A stretch of DNA of 64,000 nt from Neisseria lisongii (GCF_028463985.1 NZ_CP116766.1:992001-1056000); one strand, 5' to 3'; counted from the first letter of the stretch, positions 43,098-52,400 are shown. Numbers and translations: made by a program. The notes: generated by a model from the letters alone, not told the origin.

Positions 43098-45407
43098 TCA
43101 GAAATCCAATTCGGCTTTCAGCCAAACCGTGCGGGGCATGCCCAATACGGCGAAGCTGCGGTCGTATTGGCCGCGCTGTACTTGCCAGTAGTTTTTATTG
43201 AACAGGTTTTCTACCGATCCGCTGACGGTCAGGGCGTTTTTGCCCAGTTTGGTTTTGTAGCGTGCGCCGACATCAACCAGTGTGTAAGACGGGAAGGCAT
43301 ACTGTTTCTGCGTATCTTGGTAGGATTTGCCGAAATGTTGGATATTACCGTTTACAGTCAGACCTTTAACAAACGGGGTATCCCATTCCACACCGGCCTT
43401 CGCTACCACACGGGGATTGGCAACCTGCACGCCATTCACCAGCATGTCTCGGGAATTCGGGTAGTTTTTCACTTTGGATTGCAGATACATCACGCCGAGA
43501 CTCGGGCGCAAGGTGTTGCCCAACAAATTGGCATAGGTATTAAACTCAATACCCCGGTTGCGTTCCATACCCTGCTCGTCGCCGGCCGCGCCGCCTGTTT
43601 GCTGATATTTGGCAAAGTCAGTGTTATTTCCATAAACCAGATTGCCGCTGTTGTTGGTCTGTCCCCGCCAGTAACCCGGACGTTTGATTTGGAACGCATT
43701 AAGCGTGGTTACGAAATCGCCCCAGTTTTTACGCACACCGATTTCAAACTGTTTGCTGACACGGGGTTTTGCCATGGTAGTTTCACCGGATTCATCGGTT
43801 TTAATGCTGGCCGGTTCTAAATCTTCCATATAATTGCTGTACACCACCAAATCGGGGGTCGGCACCCATGCCGCCATTGCCATCGGGCTGAAGCGTTTAG
43901 CATCGCCGCTTTGCGATTTCTGTTTATCGGTGTATTCAACCGCTTGGAAACGTCCGCCCAAAGTCAGGCGGTATTTATTGTCGGCGAAACCCAAAGTGTC
44001 AGACAATGCCAAGCTGTTTACTTTGACTTCGGCATTCAAAGTCGGCGCAGCGTTCCAATCCCGACTGTAATCAGAACCCATATTGACCAGTTGCTCGGCA
44101 ATATCCCGACGGGTATCGACAGTCAGTCCGGAACTGCTTGCCGCCGCACCTTGGAAAGTTGCCCGTTTGCGGTTTACACGGTCAAAGGCTGCGCTCCAGT
44201 TATGGCTTACCGGCCCTGTTTCAAACTCGCCCCGAGCCGCCAGATTCATGCTTAAAGTGCGGAAATATTGGTCGGTCAAACGGGTCGTGCCGGTGCTGTA
44301 ATCATAATTGCGTGGGGTAACGGTTCGACCGTTTGCTGCGGTATTCTGCGTAGCAGTACAAGTGCTACTTGCATTTAAACATGCGGTCGGCGCAATCAGC
44401 GTGCCGGTATAGTTGGATTTGTTGTAGCCGATACCGCCGCTGACTTGGAAATCGTAGTCGGTATCGTATTCAAAGGTCAGCATATTGGTCTGGCCTTTGG
44501 TGTTTTGCCAGTTCCATTCAGGCAAGAGATTGGTTTGATTGTCCGGTGCGTCAAACAAACGTCCGTTCAGGTTTTGAATATCCTGAATACGGGCGCGGCC
44601 GCCGTTGGCTTTGCGTTTGGCATAAATCGAATCAAACTGCACCCGCAGTTTTTCGCCCCGATAATCGGTATTCAGGGCAAATTCTTTATTGTCTTCGCTG
44701 TAACCGTCCCGAGGCGTATCGCCGTGGCGCAGTTTGCCGTTTACCCGCACGCCGAACTGTTTGTCTTCGCCGAAACGTTCGCCCAAATCAAATGTGCCTT
44801 GCGCACGGTTGTTGCTGAACCAGCCCAAACCGATTTTGCGGTTGCCACTGTCGGCCGCTTTTTTGGTTTCGATATTGAGCGAACCCGATACCGCACCTTC
44901 AGGGTCCATACCGTTTACGGCAGTACTTGCACCTTTAATCAGTTGTGCCGAACCGACTTGGACGCTGGAAGTACCTTGTGTGCCGTACATTCCCGACAAA
45001 CCGTTCACGCTGAATTGGCGGGCATCCAACTGAAAACCACGGAAATACAGGCCGGTCAGGGTATTGCTTTCGCCGCCGAATTGCCAAGTGGAAGCATCTT
45101 TTTTCGCCACTACGTCCACCAACGTGCGGGCTTCGGTGTTGTTGATGACTTTTTCATCATAATTCACCACCGTAACCGGCGCAGTAAAGGCGTTGGCTTT
45201 GCCCAATACGCCCAGATTGACACGGTCGCGCAGGTCGCCGTCGCTGGCGATGGAATAGGATTTGGCCGCATGGCGGATTTTGGCATTGCCTTTCACTTCA
45301 ACCTGTTGCAACTCAACCGGATTGTTTGCCGAAACATCTGTCTGTTCGGAAGCATAGCCGTATGCACCCGCCAGCAGCAGCGGGATAAGCGCTAATTTTT
45401 TGTTCAT
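43098..45407 (-). CDS. TonB-dependent outer-membrane receptor, siderophore type
   Basis: A 769-residue receptor with signal peptide (MNKKLALIPLLLAGAYGYA), a TonB-box-like segment (ELQQVEVKGNAK), a plug domain with LTGLYFRGFQLDARQFSVNG and VQLIKGA-like sequence, and a 22-strand barrel ending in the aromatic C-terminus LKAELDF. The plug pattern is that of ferric-siderophore receptors (FhuE/FpvA/FcuA-like). Substrate unknown. It is divergent from a SbmA/YddA-type ABC transporter; Fur-like sites in the shared promoter region suggest iron control. Confidence 0.9.
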   Translation of the reverse strand: MNKKLALIPLLLAGAYGYASEQTDVSANNPVELQQVEVKGNAKIRHAAKSYSIASDGDLRDRVNLGVLGKANAFTAPVTVVNYDEKVINNTEARTLVDVVAKKDASTWQFGGESNTLTGLYFRGFQLDARQFSVNGLSGMYGTQGTSSVQVGSAQLIKGASTAVNGMDPEGAVSGSLNIETKKAADSGNRKIGLGWFSNNRAQGTFDLGERFGEDKQFGVRVNGKLRHGDTPRDGYSEDNKEFALNTDYRGEKLRVQFDSIYAKRKANGGRARIQDIQNLNGRLFDAPDNQTNLLPEWNWQNTKGQTNMLTFEYDTDYDFQVSGGIGYNKSNYTGTLIAPTACLNASSTCTATQNTAANGRTVTPRNYDYSTGTTRLTDQYFRTLSMNLAARGEFETGPVSHNWSAAFDRVNRKRATFQGAAASSSGLTVDTRRDIAEQLVNMGSDYSRDWNAAPTLNAEVKVNSLALSDTLGFADNKYRLTLGGRFQAVEYTDKQKSQSGDAKRFSPMAMAAWVPTPDLVVYSNYMEDLEPASIKTDESGETTMAKPRVSKQFEIGVRKNWGDFVTTLNAFQIKRPGYWRGQTNNSGNLVYGNNTDFAKYQQTGGAAGDEQGMERNRGIEFNTYANLLGNTLRPSLGVMYLQSKVKNYPNSRDMLVNGVQVANPRVVAKAGVEWDTPFVKGLTVNGNIQHFGKSYQDTQKQYAFPSYTLVDVGARYKTKLGKNALTVSGSVENLFNKNYWQVQRGQYDRSFAVLGMPRTVWLKAELDF

Positions 45408-45431
45408 GATTTTTGGTCTCTGTAAATATAA

Positions 45432-45446
45432 CTGAAATTATTATCG
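45432..45446 (-). promoter_or_regulatory. Weak Fur-like half-site upstream of the receptor gene
   Basis: CTGAAATTATTATCG has a good second arm (ATTATCG against ATTATCA) but a poor first arm, 25 bp upstream of the receptor ATG. Confidence 0.25.
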
Positions 45447-45547
45447 TGAAATCGAATAAGAAAAATGCAGGGCAAACCGGCGCAATGCCTTTCTTATTCT
45501 GATTCACTATTTTTGCCATACAGGGCGGCTGCGCCACGCTGTATGAT

Positions 45548-45588
45548 CATCATGCCGTCTGAAAATCCTGTTTTCAGACGGCATGATG
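45548..45588. repeat. DUS hairpin between divergent genes
   Basis: CATCATGCCGTCTGAAAA and TTTTCAGACGGCATGATG form a strong stem. Neither neighbour is transcribed into it, so a terminator role would need an unseen transcript. Confidence 0.75.
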
Positions 45589-45666
45589 TGCTTTTTCTTG
45601 AAACCAGCGAAATGATTTCAAGAATAATTATACTTTGATATGATACGGCCTGTTTGAAAATATGAA

Positions 45667-45681
45667 TAATAATGATTCTCT
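45667..45681 (+). promoter_or_regulatory. Possible Fur box in the divergent region
   Basis: TAATAATGATTCTCT matches the 7-1-7 Fur consensus at about 11 of 14 arm positions. It lies 274 bp before the ABC transporter start and 260 bp before the receptor start, so which gene it would serve is unclear. Confidence 0.4.
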
Positions 45682-45955
45682 CGCCGAAGAATTGTTATAA
45701 AAATACAACACTGTATTTTACAAATGATTTCATGAAATAAAAAACAAATCTTTCCATGAATTTAAATCACAAAACGCCAATTCCATTATTTTACAATATC
45801 TTTATAGATAGTTAATTTTATAACATTTAATCTGTATAACCGATTTTCCGTCTTTCAAAATCCGATGCGGTTGCATTTTATTTTGATTTCATTTTCAGAC
45901 GGCCTGTTTGGTTTTGTGTAATATTCCCTCTTTTTGATAAACGCTGAAACACCTT

Positions 45956-47725
45956 ATGCAAAAATGGCAAATCGAGCTTTACGGCACACCTTTATGGCTG
46001 CTGCAAACTTTGGCAGGCGTGTGCCTTACCGCCGCCGTAATCCTGTTTTTGGTTTCCAAAACCCGCTTCGGCAAAGAGTTTGCCTATTTGAGCGGCTTGT
46101 GTCTGACACCCAAAGGCCGTCTGAAAATCGGATTCGCCATCATCGGCATGACGGTATTGCTGCTGACCGAAGTACGCCTGAACGTGTTGAGTACGTTTAT
46201 GTCCAACGGTTTATACAGCTCGATGCAGGACTTGAATCTCCAAGCCTTTTGGCAGTTTGCCGCCATGAATGCCGGCGTAGTGCTGCTGCGCACGTTTAAC
46301 GGCGTAATCAACGATTTTCTCGATCAGAGTTTTGCCATCAAATGGTCGCAACGGCTCAACAGCGTATTGGTCGAACGCTGGCTGGCGCAAAAAAACTATT
46401 ACCGCCTGCACATGCTGCGCCACGAGCCGGACAATATCGATCAGCGTATCCAGCAAGATGCCCAAGACTTTATCAAATCCACGATTGAATTTATCCGAGG
46501 TATGCTCAACTCAGTCGTATCATCGCTGGAATTTGCCTTTGTCTTATGGGGGCTGGCAGGCATTTTGACCATGTTCGGCGTGAACATTCCGCACGGCATG
46601 GTCTGGTTTGTCTTTATTTTCGTGATTTTGGCAACTTTTATCGCCATGTGGATCGGCAATCCCTTAATCCGCTTCAATTATGAAAACGAAAAACTCAACG
46701 GCGATTACCGCTATTCCCTCATCCGCCTGCGAGACCATGCCGAAAGCATCGCATTTTACGGCGGCGAACAGCATGAACAGCAGCAACTGAACGCCCGTTT
46801 CAGCGACATCGTCCGCAACCGCTGGCGGATTGCCCGCCAAAGCGTCGGCTTGAGCGGCTTTAACGACATGTTCAGCAACGCTATCCAACTGTTACCGATT
46901 ATCCTGCAAGCCCCCCGCCTGTTTGCCGGACAGATTAAAATCGGCGACGTGCAGCAAACCGTTCAAGCCTTTGCCCGACTGCAAAAAGCCCTGTCGTTTT
47001 TCCGCATGTTTTACGAATCATTCACCGCCTACCGCGCCCGCTTAGAACGGCTGCACGGTTTTTTACGCCGCACCGAAACGCCGCACGAACCCCGAAAACT
47101 CAACATCCGCCCCATTTCAGACGGCCTGCGCCTGCACAATGTTACCCTCTACCGCAACAACGGCGAAATCCTCATCAGCAATATCAGCACCGAACTCAAA
47201 ACCGGCAGTTCACTGCTAATCAAAGGCCCATCCGGCTGCGGCAAAACCTCCCTGCTGCGGGCCATGGCAGGACTGTGGCCGTTCGGCTGCACCGGTACGC
47301 TCTACATCCCGCCGCACAGCGAAATCTTATTCGTTCCCCAACGCCCGTATATGCCGCAAGGCAGCCTGCGCCACGCTATCTGCTACCCGAATATCTGTGA
47401 ACAACACCCCGCCTTGACCGATACGCTGCGGCAATGCCGTTTGGAACATTTAATCGACAAACTCGACCGGCACGACGACTGGCAGCAAAAACTCTCTCCC
47501 GGCGAATTACAACGAATCGCCTTTTGCCGCAGCTTACTGACCCCGGCCAAAGTCTTCCTGTTTGACGAAACCACCTCCGCCCTAGACGAACCGACCGAAG
47601 CCTTGCTCTATCAGCTAATGCGGGCAAAACACCCCGACAGCATGATTATCAGCATCGGCCACCGCAGCAGCCTGAATCCGTTTCACACACAACATCTAGA
47701 CATCGGACAGACCACCTGCAGCTGA
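45956..47725 (+). CDS. ABC transporter, fused permease-ATPase (YddA/SbmA-BacA-like)
   Basis: A 589-residue half-transporter: an N-terminal membrane domain of about five to six helices of the SbmA/BacA-like type (QRLNSVLVERWLAQKNYYRL, NIDQRIQQDAQDF), then an ATPase domain with Walker A GPSGCGKT, signature LSPGELQRIAF and Walker B VFLFDETTSALDE. It would act as a homodimer; related proteins move peptides, cobalamin-type cofactors or siderophores. Two DUS copies are in frame (KGRLKI near residue 53 and ISDGLRL before the ATPase domain). No good ribosome site is seen. Confidence 0.88.
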   Translation: MQKWQIELYGTPLWLLQTLAGVCLTAAVILFLVSKTRFGKEFAYLSGLCLTPKGRLKIGFAIIGMTVLLLTEVRLNVLSTFMSNGLYSSMQDLNLQAFWQFAAMNAGVVLLRTFNGVINDFLDQSFAIKWSQRLNSVLVERWLAQKNYYRLHMLRHEPDNIDQRIQQDAQDFIKSTIEFIRGMLNSVVSSLEFAFVLWGLAGILTMFGVNIPHGMVWFVFIFVILATFIAMWIGNPLIRFNYENEKLNGDYRYSLIRLRDHAESIAFYGGEQHEQQQLNARFSDIVRNRWRIARQSVGLSGFNDMFSNAIQLLPIILQAPRLFAGQIKIGDVQQTVQAFARLQKALSFFRMFYESFTAYRARLERLHGFLRRTETPHEPRKLNIRPISDGLRLHNVTLYRNNGEILISNISTELKTGSSLLIKGPSGCGKTSLLRAMAGLWPFGCTGTLYIPPHSEILFVPQRPYMPQGSLRHAICYPNICEQHPALTDTLRQCRLEHLIDKLDRHDDWQQKLSPGELQRIAFCRSLLTPAKVFLFDETTSALDEPTEALLYQLMRAKHPDSMIISIGHRSSLNPFHTQHLDIGQTTCS

Positions 47726-47747
47726 TACAGCCAAATCTCAACATCAA

Positions 47748-47808
47748 AGGCCGTCTGAAAACGAGTGCAGCAGATTTCTTCTCCGCCAAACCGATTTTCA
47801 GACGGCCT
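47748..47808 (+). terminator. DUS inverted repeat after the ABC transporter gene
   Basis: AGGCCGTCTGAAAACG and ATTTTCAGACGGCCT enclose about 30 nt, 23 bp after the stop. Confidence 0.55.
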
Positions 47809-47858
47809 TTTCCTTTTCTGTTAAAATTTCCCCATTATTCATGCCCGAGTGCCGAATC

Positions 47859-49166
47859 ATGCACGAAATCAAATGCCCTCATTGCCACACCGCCTTTACC
47901 GTTAATGAAGCGAGCTATGCCGACATTGTCCAGCAGGTGCGCAATCAGGAATTTCAGACCGAAATCCACCACCGCCTCCAAGAGGCGCAGGCGCATTTTG
48001 CCAGTGAAAAGGCGTTGGCGCTTTCTGAAACCCGTCAAGAACTGCAGCACAGTCTGGCCGACAAAGAACGCCGCATCGCCGAGCTGCAGCACCAAATTGG
48101 CCAATCCGCCCAAGAGCGGCAACTGGCGTTGGCGCAGGCCGAAGGCCGTCTGAAAATGCAGCTTGCCGAGCGTGAGGCGGAAATTGCGCAATGGAAAGCC
48201 CGTGCAGGTGCTTTGGAAAGCGGCAAGGCGGCGGAACAGGAATTGGCGGTAACCAAAGCGGTTGCCGAGAAAGAACGCCAACTGGAAGCGCTGAAGTCCG
48301 AGTTGCTGCTGCAAACCAAGGAAAGCGAGCTGGCACAGAAAACCCTGCATGAAAAATACGCTCAGGAATTGAAGCAGAAAGAAGAAACGATTGCGTTTTA
48401 TAAAGACTTCAAAGCCCGCCAGTCCACCAAAATGATCGGCGAAAGCCTTGAGCAGCATTGCGAAACCGAGTTCAACCGTATCCGCACCACCGCTTTTCCG
48501 CAGGCCAAGTTCGGCAAGGACAACGATGCCGCTTCTGGCAGCAAGGGCGACTATATTTATCGGGAATGCGACGAACACGGCAACGAAATCATTTCGATTA
48601 TGTTTGAAATGAAAAACGAGGGCGACGAAACCGCCAGCAAAAAGAAAAACGAGCATTTTTTCAAAGAACTGGACAAAGACCGGCGGGAAAAATCCTGCGA
48701 ATATGCGGTGTTGGTGTCGCTGCTTGAGAGCGAGAGCGAACTGTATAACGGCGGCATTGTGGACGTTTCGTTTGCCTATCCGAAAATGTACGTTATCCGC
48801 CCGCAGTTTTTTATCCCGATGATTTCGCTGCTGCGCAACGCCGCCCTCAATTCGCTGCAATACAAGCAGGAAGTGGCGCAAATGCGGGCGCAGAATATCG
48901 ACATCACGCATTTTGAAGAAGATTTGAACGCCTTTAAAGAGGGCTTTGCCCGCAATTACGAGCTGGCCAGCCGCAAGTTTCAAACGGCGATTGACGAAAT
49001 CGACAAAACCATCACCCACCTGCAAAAAACCAAAGAAGCCCTGCTGTCTTCGGAAAACAATCTGCGGCTGGCCAACAATAAAGCCGCCGATTTGACGGTA
49101 AAAAAACTGGTTCGCAAAAATCCGACCATGAAAGCCGCTTTTGCCGCTTTGCAGCAGGACGAATAG
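47859..49166 (+). CDS. DUF2130 coiled-coil protein with a possible nuclease-like domain
   Basis: A 435-residue cytoplasmic protein. An N-terminal CPHCH motif (about 6-10) looks like half a zinc site. Residues of about 30-195 form a long Glu/Gln/Ala-rich coiled coil. The rest matches DUF2130: QSTKMIGESLEQHCETEFN, SGSKGDYIYRE and FEMKNE, an arrangement reminiscent of a PD-(D/E)XK nuclease core (D...E-x-K). Function unknown. The start MHEIKCPHC is preferred; an ATG six codons upstream has no ribosome site. A DUS in frame encodes EGRLKMQ within the coiled coil. cca follows by 10 bp. Confidence 0.83.
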   Translation: MHEIKCPHCHTAFTVNEASYADIVQQVRNQEFQTEIHHRLQEAQAHFASEKALALSETRQELQHSLADKERRIAELQHQIGQSAQERQLALAQAEGRLKMQLAEREAEIAQWKARAGALESGKAAEQELAVTKAVAEKERQLEALKSELLLQTKESELAQKTLHEKYAQELKQKEETIAFYKDFKARQSTKMIGESLEQHCETEFNRIRTTAFPQAKFGKDNDAASGSKGDYIYRECDEHGNEIISIMFEMKNEGDETASKKKNEHFFKELDKDRREKSCEYAVLVSLLESESELYNGGIVDVSFAYPKMYVIRPQFFIPMISLLRNAALNSLQYKQEVAQMRAQNIDITHFEEDLNAFKEGFARNYELASRKFQTAIDEIDKTITHLQKTKEALLSSENNLRLANNKAADLTVKKLVRKNPTMKAAFAALQQDE

Positions 49167-49176
49167 CGTGAACAAC

Positions 49177-50409
49177 ATGAATATTTATCTGGTCGGCGGC
49201 GCAGTCCGCGACAGCCTGTTAAACCTACCCGTTTGCGATCGGGACTGGGTGGTGGTCGGCAGCAACGCCGCCACCATGGTCGCACACGGTTTCCGGCCGG
49301 TGGGCAAAGATTTTCCCGTTTTCCTGCATCCCGAAAGCGGTGAGGAATACGCCTTGGCCCGCACCGAACGCAAAACCGCCAAAGGCTACACCGGTTTCAG
49401 TTTCCACGCCGGAGAAGAAGTTACTTTGGAACAGGATTTAATGCGGCGGGACTTGACCATCAATGCGATGGCGCAAGACGAACACGGCAACATCATCGAC
49501 CCTTTCGGCGGACAGCAGGATTTGGCAAACGGCATTTTGCGCCACGTTTCCCCCGCTTTCGCCGAAGACCCCGTGCGTATCCTTAGGCTGGCACGCTTTG
49601 CCGCCCGCTACGGTTTTACCGTTGCCGGCGAAACCATGGATTTGATGAAACAGATGGTAGCAGCAGGCGAAGCCGATGCGCTGGTGGCAGAACGGGTTTG
49701 GCAAGAACTGGCAAAAGGCCTGATGGAACGTCGCCCCCGCTATATGATTGAAATCTTGAGGGAATGCGGCGCACTGCGTGTTTTGCTGCCCGAAATCGAT
49801 GCCCTGTTCGGCGTGCCGCAGCGGGCCGACTACCACCCCGAAATCGACTGCGGCATCCACACGCTGATGACGCTGCAATGTGCCGCCGATATGGGTTTGA
49901 GCCTGCCCGAACGCTACGCCGCCCTACTGCACGACTTGGGCAAGGCGCGCACGCCGTCTGAAATCCTGCCCAAACATCACGGCCACGACCTCAACGGCAT
50001 TGAGCCGGTGCGTGCTGTAAACAGCCGTCTGAAAACGCCCAAGGCCTGCGCCGAGCTTGCCGAACTGGTCTGCCGCTGGCATATCCGGCTGCATTCACTC
50101 GAACAGCTGAAATCATCAACCGTTTTGAAAATATTGCAGCAAACCGATGCCCTGCGCCGCCCCGAGCGTTTTCAGACGGCCTTAAATGTCTGCGTTGCCG
50201 ATGCCCGAGGCCGTCTGAATTTCGAACATGCCGCCTATCCGCAGCGGGAACAATGGCTGGCCCTGCTTGCCGCCGCCAACCGAATCGACGCAGCGGCGAT
50301 TGCGGCACAATGCCAAGCGGAGGGCAAACCGCAGCAGATTGCCCAAAAAATCGACCAAGCCCGACTGCAGCAAATCGCCGCCTGCCGCCGAACCTTGTTT
50401 GGCGTATAA
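49177..50409 (+). CDS. cca: CCA tRNA nucleotidyltransferase (with HD domain)
   Basis: Adds or repairs the 3' CCA of tRNAs. The 410 residues carry GGAVRD (7-12), the metal-binding DRD (21-23), RRDLTINAMA and the RNA-binding head, then an HD phosphohydrolase domain (LLHDLGKART) as in type I gammaproteobacterial-style enzymes. The start MNIYLVGGAVRD is chosen because the family motif begins there; a GTG lies three codons before. Three DUS copies in the C-terminal half are in frame (SRLKT, RFQTALN, GRLNF). Confidence 0.95.
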   Translation: MNIYLVGGAVRDSLLNLPVCDRDWVVVGSNAATMVAHGFRPVGKDFPVFLHPESGEEYALARTERKTAKGYTGFSFHAGEEVTLEQDLMRRDLTINAMAQDEHGNIIDPFGGQQDLANGILRHVSPAFAEDPVRILRLARFAARYGFTVAGETMDLMKQMVAAGEADALVAERVWQELAKGLMERRPRYMIEILRECGALRVLLPEIDALFGVPQRADYHPEIDCGIHTLMTLQCAADMGLSLPERYAALLHDLGKARTPSEILPKHHGHDLNGIEPVRAVNSRLKTPKACAELAELVCRWHIRLHSLEQLKSSTVLKILQQTDALRRPERFQTALNVCVADARGRLNFEHAAYPQREQWLALLAAANRIDAAAIAAQCQAEGKPQQIAQKIDQARLQQIAACRRTLFGV

Positions 50410-50479
50410 TCAGGCTTTATTTTGTACAATCCGTTTGGCTTAATTTAGTCAATCTACATTTTCAGACGGCATCAACACT

Positions 50480-51277
50480 ATGGACAATCCTCTTCACAGC
50501 CGCATGGTTTTCCGTGTCAGCGCCCAAAATATGCAGCAGGATCAGGACATTCTGGCGGAAGAAACGCCGGTGGCCTTGGTTTACAACGGCATCAGCCATG
50601 TAGTGTTGATGGCCACGCCGCAGGACTTGCCGCAGCTGGCACGGGGATTTAGCCTGAGCGAGGGCATTGTGGCCCGCAGCAGCGAAATTTACGATATTGA
50701 AGTACACAGCGTTTGCGACGGCATCGAAGTGCGCTTGGAAATCGCCGCCGCCCGTTTTGCCGCTTTGAAAGAGCGCCGCCGCCATTTGAGCGGACGCACC
50801 GGCTGCGGATTGTGCGGCATCGACAGTTTGGCCGCCGTCCGCCCCGCAGCTCAAACCGTTACCCGCTGCGGCACATTGAACCCCATCGATATTCAGACGA
50901 CCTTGTTAGAATTCGACCGCCACCAGCCATTGCGGGAACAGGCGGGTTCGGTTCACGCCGCCGCTTGGGTTTCCGGAGGCAAAATCCTCGCCGCATTTGA
51001 AGATGTCGGCCGCCACAATGCCTTAGACAAGCTGATCGGCTGCGGAAGCGGCAAGGCTTGGAACTGGCAACAGGGTTTTGCCCTGATTTCCAGCCGTGCC
51101 AGCTACGAAATGGTCGCCAAAGCCGCCGCCGCCGGCATCGGCTGCATCGTCGCCGTTTCCGCCCCCACCGCCTTGGCGGTCCGCTTGGCGGAAAACGCCG
51201 GCATAACCTTAATCGGCTTTGCCAGAGCAAACAAATTCACTGTGTACACCCACCCGCAGTTTATCGAGGCCGTCTGA
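50480..51277 (+). CDS. fdhD: Formate dehydrogenase accessory sulfurtransferase FdhD
   Basis: Transfers sulfur from IscS to the molybdenum cofactor before insertion into formate dehydrogenase. The 265 residues have the family Cys pair Cys109 and Cys112 in GRTGCGLCGIDSL, then FEDVGRHNALDKLIG and SSRASYEMV. The final codons GAG GCC GTC TGA and the stop come from a DUS. fdhE follows after a CREE, but no formate dehydrogenase structural gene is in the window. Confidence 0.95.
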   Translation: MDNPLHSRMVFRVSAQNMQQDQDILAEETPVALVYNGISHVVLMATPQDLPQLARGFSLSEGIVARSSEIYDIEVHSVCDGIEVRLEIAAARFAALKERRRHLSGRTGCGLCGIDSLAAVRPAAQTVTRCGTLNPIDIQTTLLEFDRHQPLREQAGSVHAAAWVSGGKILAAFEDVGRHNALDKLIGCGSGKAWNWQQGFALISSRASYEMVAKAAAAGIGCIVAVSAPTALAVRLAENAGITLIGFARANKFTVYTHPQFIEAV

Positions 51278-51325
51278 AAATGGCTTTCAGCAAAGCTGAA
51301 AACACATTTTCGATATATTTCACTA

Positions 51326-51432
51326 TATAGTGAAATAAGTCCAAAGCAATACCAGGCGGCAAGCCGGAGACAGTACAAATAGTACGGCAAGGCGAAGCCA
51401 ACGCTGTAGTACTTTGAGAGTATTTCACTATA
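51326..51432. repeat. Correia-like element with TATAGTGAAATA ends, about 107 bp
   Basis: From TATAGTGAAATAAGTCCAAA to TTTGAGAGTATTTCACTATA, with core GGCGGCAAGCCGGAGACAGT and GTACGGCAAGGC. The end sequence is a variant of the classical terminus. It occupies the fdhD-fdhE gap and ends 17 bp before the fdhE ATG. Confidence 0.85.
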
Positions 51433-51449
51433 AAATCAAAAAGATATTT

Positions 51450-52349
51450 ATGAACACCACAACCACCCCCAAAGGCCTGTTTCACACCCCGTTTCGGCTT
51501 GCCCCCGAACAAAACGTATTCGCCAACCGTGCCGTCCGCTTCAAAGAATTGGCCGAGCAGGAACGCAGCGATTGGAAAGATTATCTGCTGGTGCTTGCCG
51601 CCGTGTGCGATGCGCAACACGCCGTCAGTCAAAACTTCTCACTGCCGCTGCCTGAAAACACCGTTAACGGTATCTTGCCCAAAGCACAGGCGGAACATTT
51701 GCCCGAAGTCTTTGCCGAAATCGTGTATGCCCTTTTAAACAAAGCGCAACCGCATATCCAAACCGCCGCCGTATTGCAGGAAATCTCCACACTGCAAAAC
51801 CTGAAGCCGTCTGAAATCCGCCGGCTGGCGGGCGAAGTATTCGACGGCACCTGCCGCCCCGCTGCCGAAATCTGGATACAGGCGGCGCTGCAAATCGTGT
51901 GGACGGCATGGGCGGCGCAGGTGGGCGAAGACGATGTAGCCGTTACCGAAGAACGCACCCACTGCCCCTGCTGCGGCACACCCGCCGTCGGAAGCGTGGT
52001 CTTGATTCAGAGCGACTTGAGCGGGTTACGCTATATGTATTGCCCGCTGTGCAACAGCCGCTGGAACGCCCTGCGTGCCAAATGCCCGACCTGCGGCGAC
52101 GGCGGCAACGTCCGTCTGCAACATATCGAAGGCGGCGACACGCCCGACCTGCCCGATGCCTACACCGCCGCTCACGCCGAGAGCTGCAAATCCTGCCACA
52201 CCTACCGCAAACTCTACCGCCGGGATAAACAGCAATACGCCGACCCCATCGCCGACGACCTCGCCACCCTCGGCTTGGACATCGCCGTCGGCGAAGCCGG
52301 TTTCGAGCGCAGCGGTGCCAATCCGTTTTTGATTTTGACGGAAGATTGA
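51450..52349 (+). CDS. fdhE: Formate dehydrogenase accessory protein FdhE
   Basis: Iron-binding chaperone that interacts with formate dehydrogenase catalytic subunits. The 299 residues have a helical N-terminal part and two C-terminal rubredoxin-like metal sites: CPCCGTP with YCPLCNSRWN, and CPTCGD with CKSCHTY. The start MNTTTTPKGLFHTPFR is chosen because the preceding codons belong to the CREE. The ribosome site is weak, and any promoter must lie in or beyond the CREE. Confidence 0.94.
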   Translation: MNTTTTPKGLFHTPFRLAPEQNVFANRAVRFKELAEQERSDWKDYLLVLAAVCDAQHAVSQNFSLPLPENTVNGILPKAQAEHLPEVFAEIVYALLNKAQPHIQTAAVLQEISTLQNLKPSEIRRLAGEVFDGTCRPAAEIWIQAALQIVWTAWAAQVGEDDVAVTEERTHCPCCGTPAVGSVVLIQSDLSGLRYMYCPLCNSRWNALRAKCPTCGDGGNVRLQHIEGGDTPDLPDAYTAAHAESCKSCHTYRKLYRRDKQQYADPIADDLATLGLDIAVGEAGFERSGANPFLILTED

Positions 52350-52362
52350 AGCAAAACTGAAA

Positions 52363-52400
52363 AATAAGCCGTCTGAAAACTGATTTTCAGACGGCTTATT
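52363..52400 (+). terminator. DUS inverted-repeat terminator of fdhE
   Basis: AATAAGCCGTCTGAAAA and TTTTCAGACGGCTTATT form a near-perfect stem starting 14 bp past the stop. Confidence 0.85.

Larger units (their letters stand above)
45408..45955. other. AT-rich divergent promoter region of receptor and ABC transporter
   Basis: 548 bp without a gene. It holds two Fur-like sites (45432-45446 and 45667-45681) and a DUS hairpin (45548-45588) that terminates neither flanking gene, since both point away from it. Confidence 0.55.

Noticed and set aside
47841..49178. 447-codon minus-strand frame opposite the DUF2130 gene
   Set aside because: Phe-rich antisense translation; the sense frame has a CPHCH motif, a coiled coil and the DUF2130 core.
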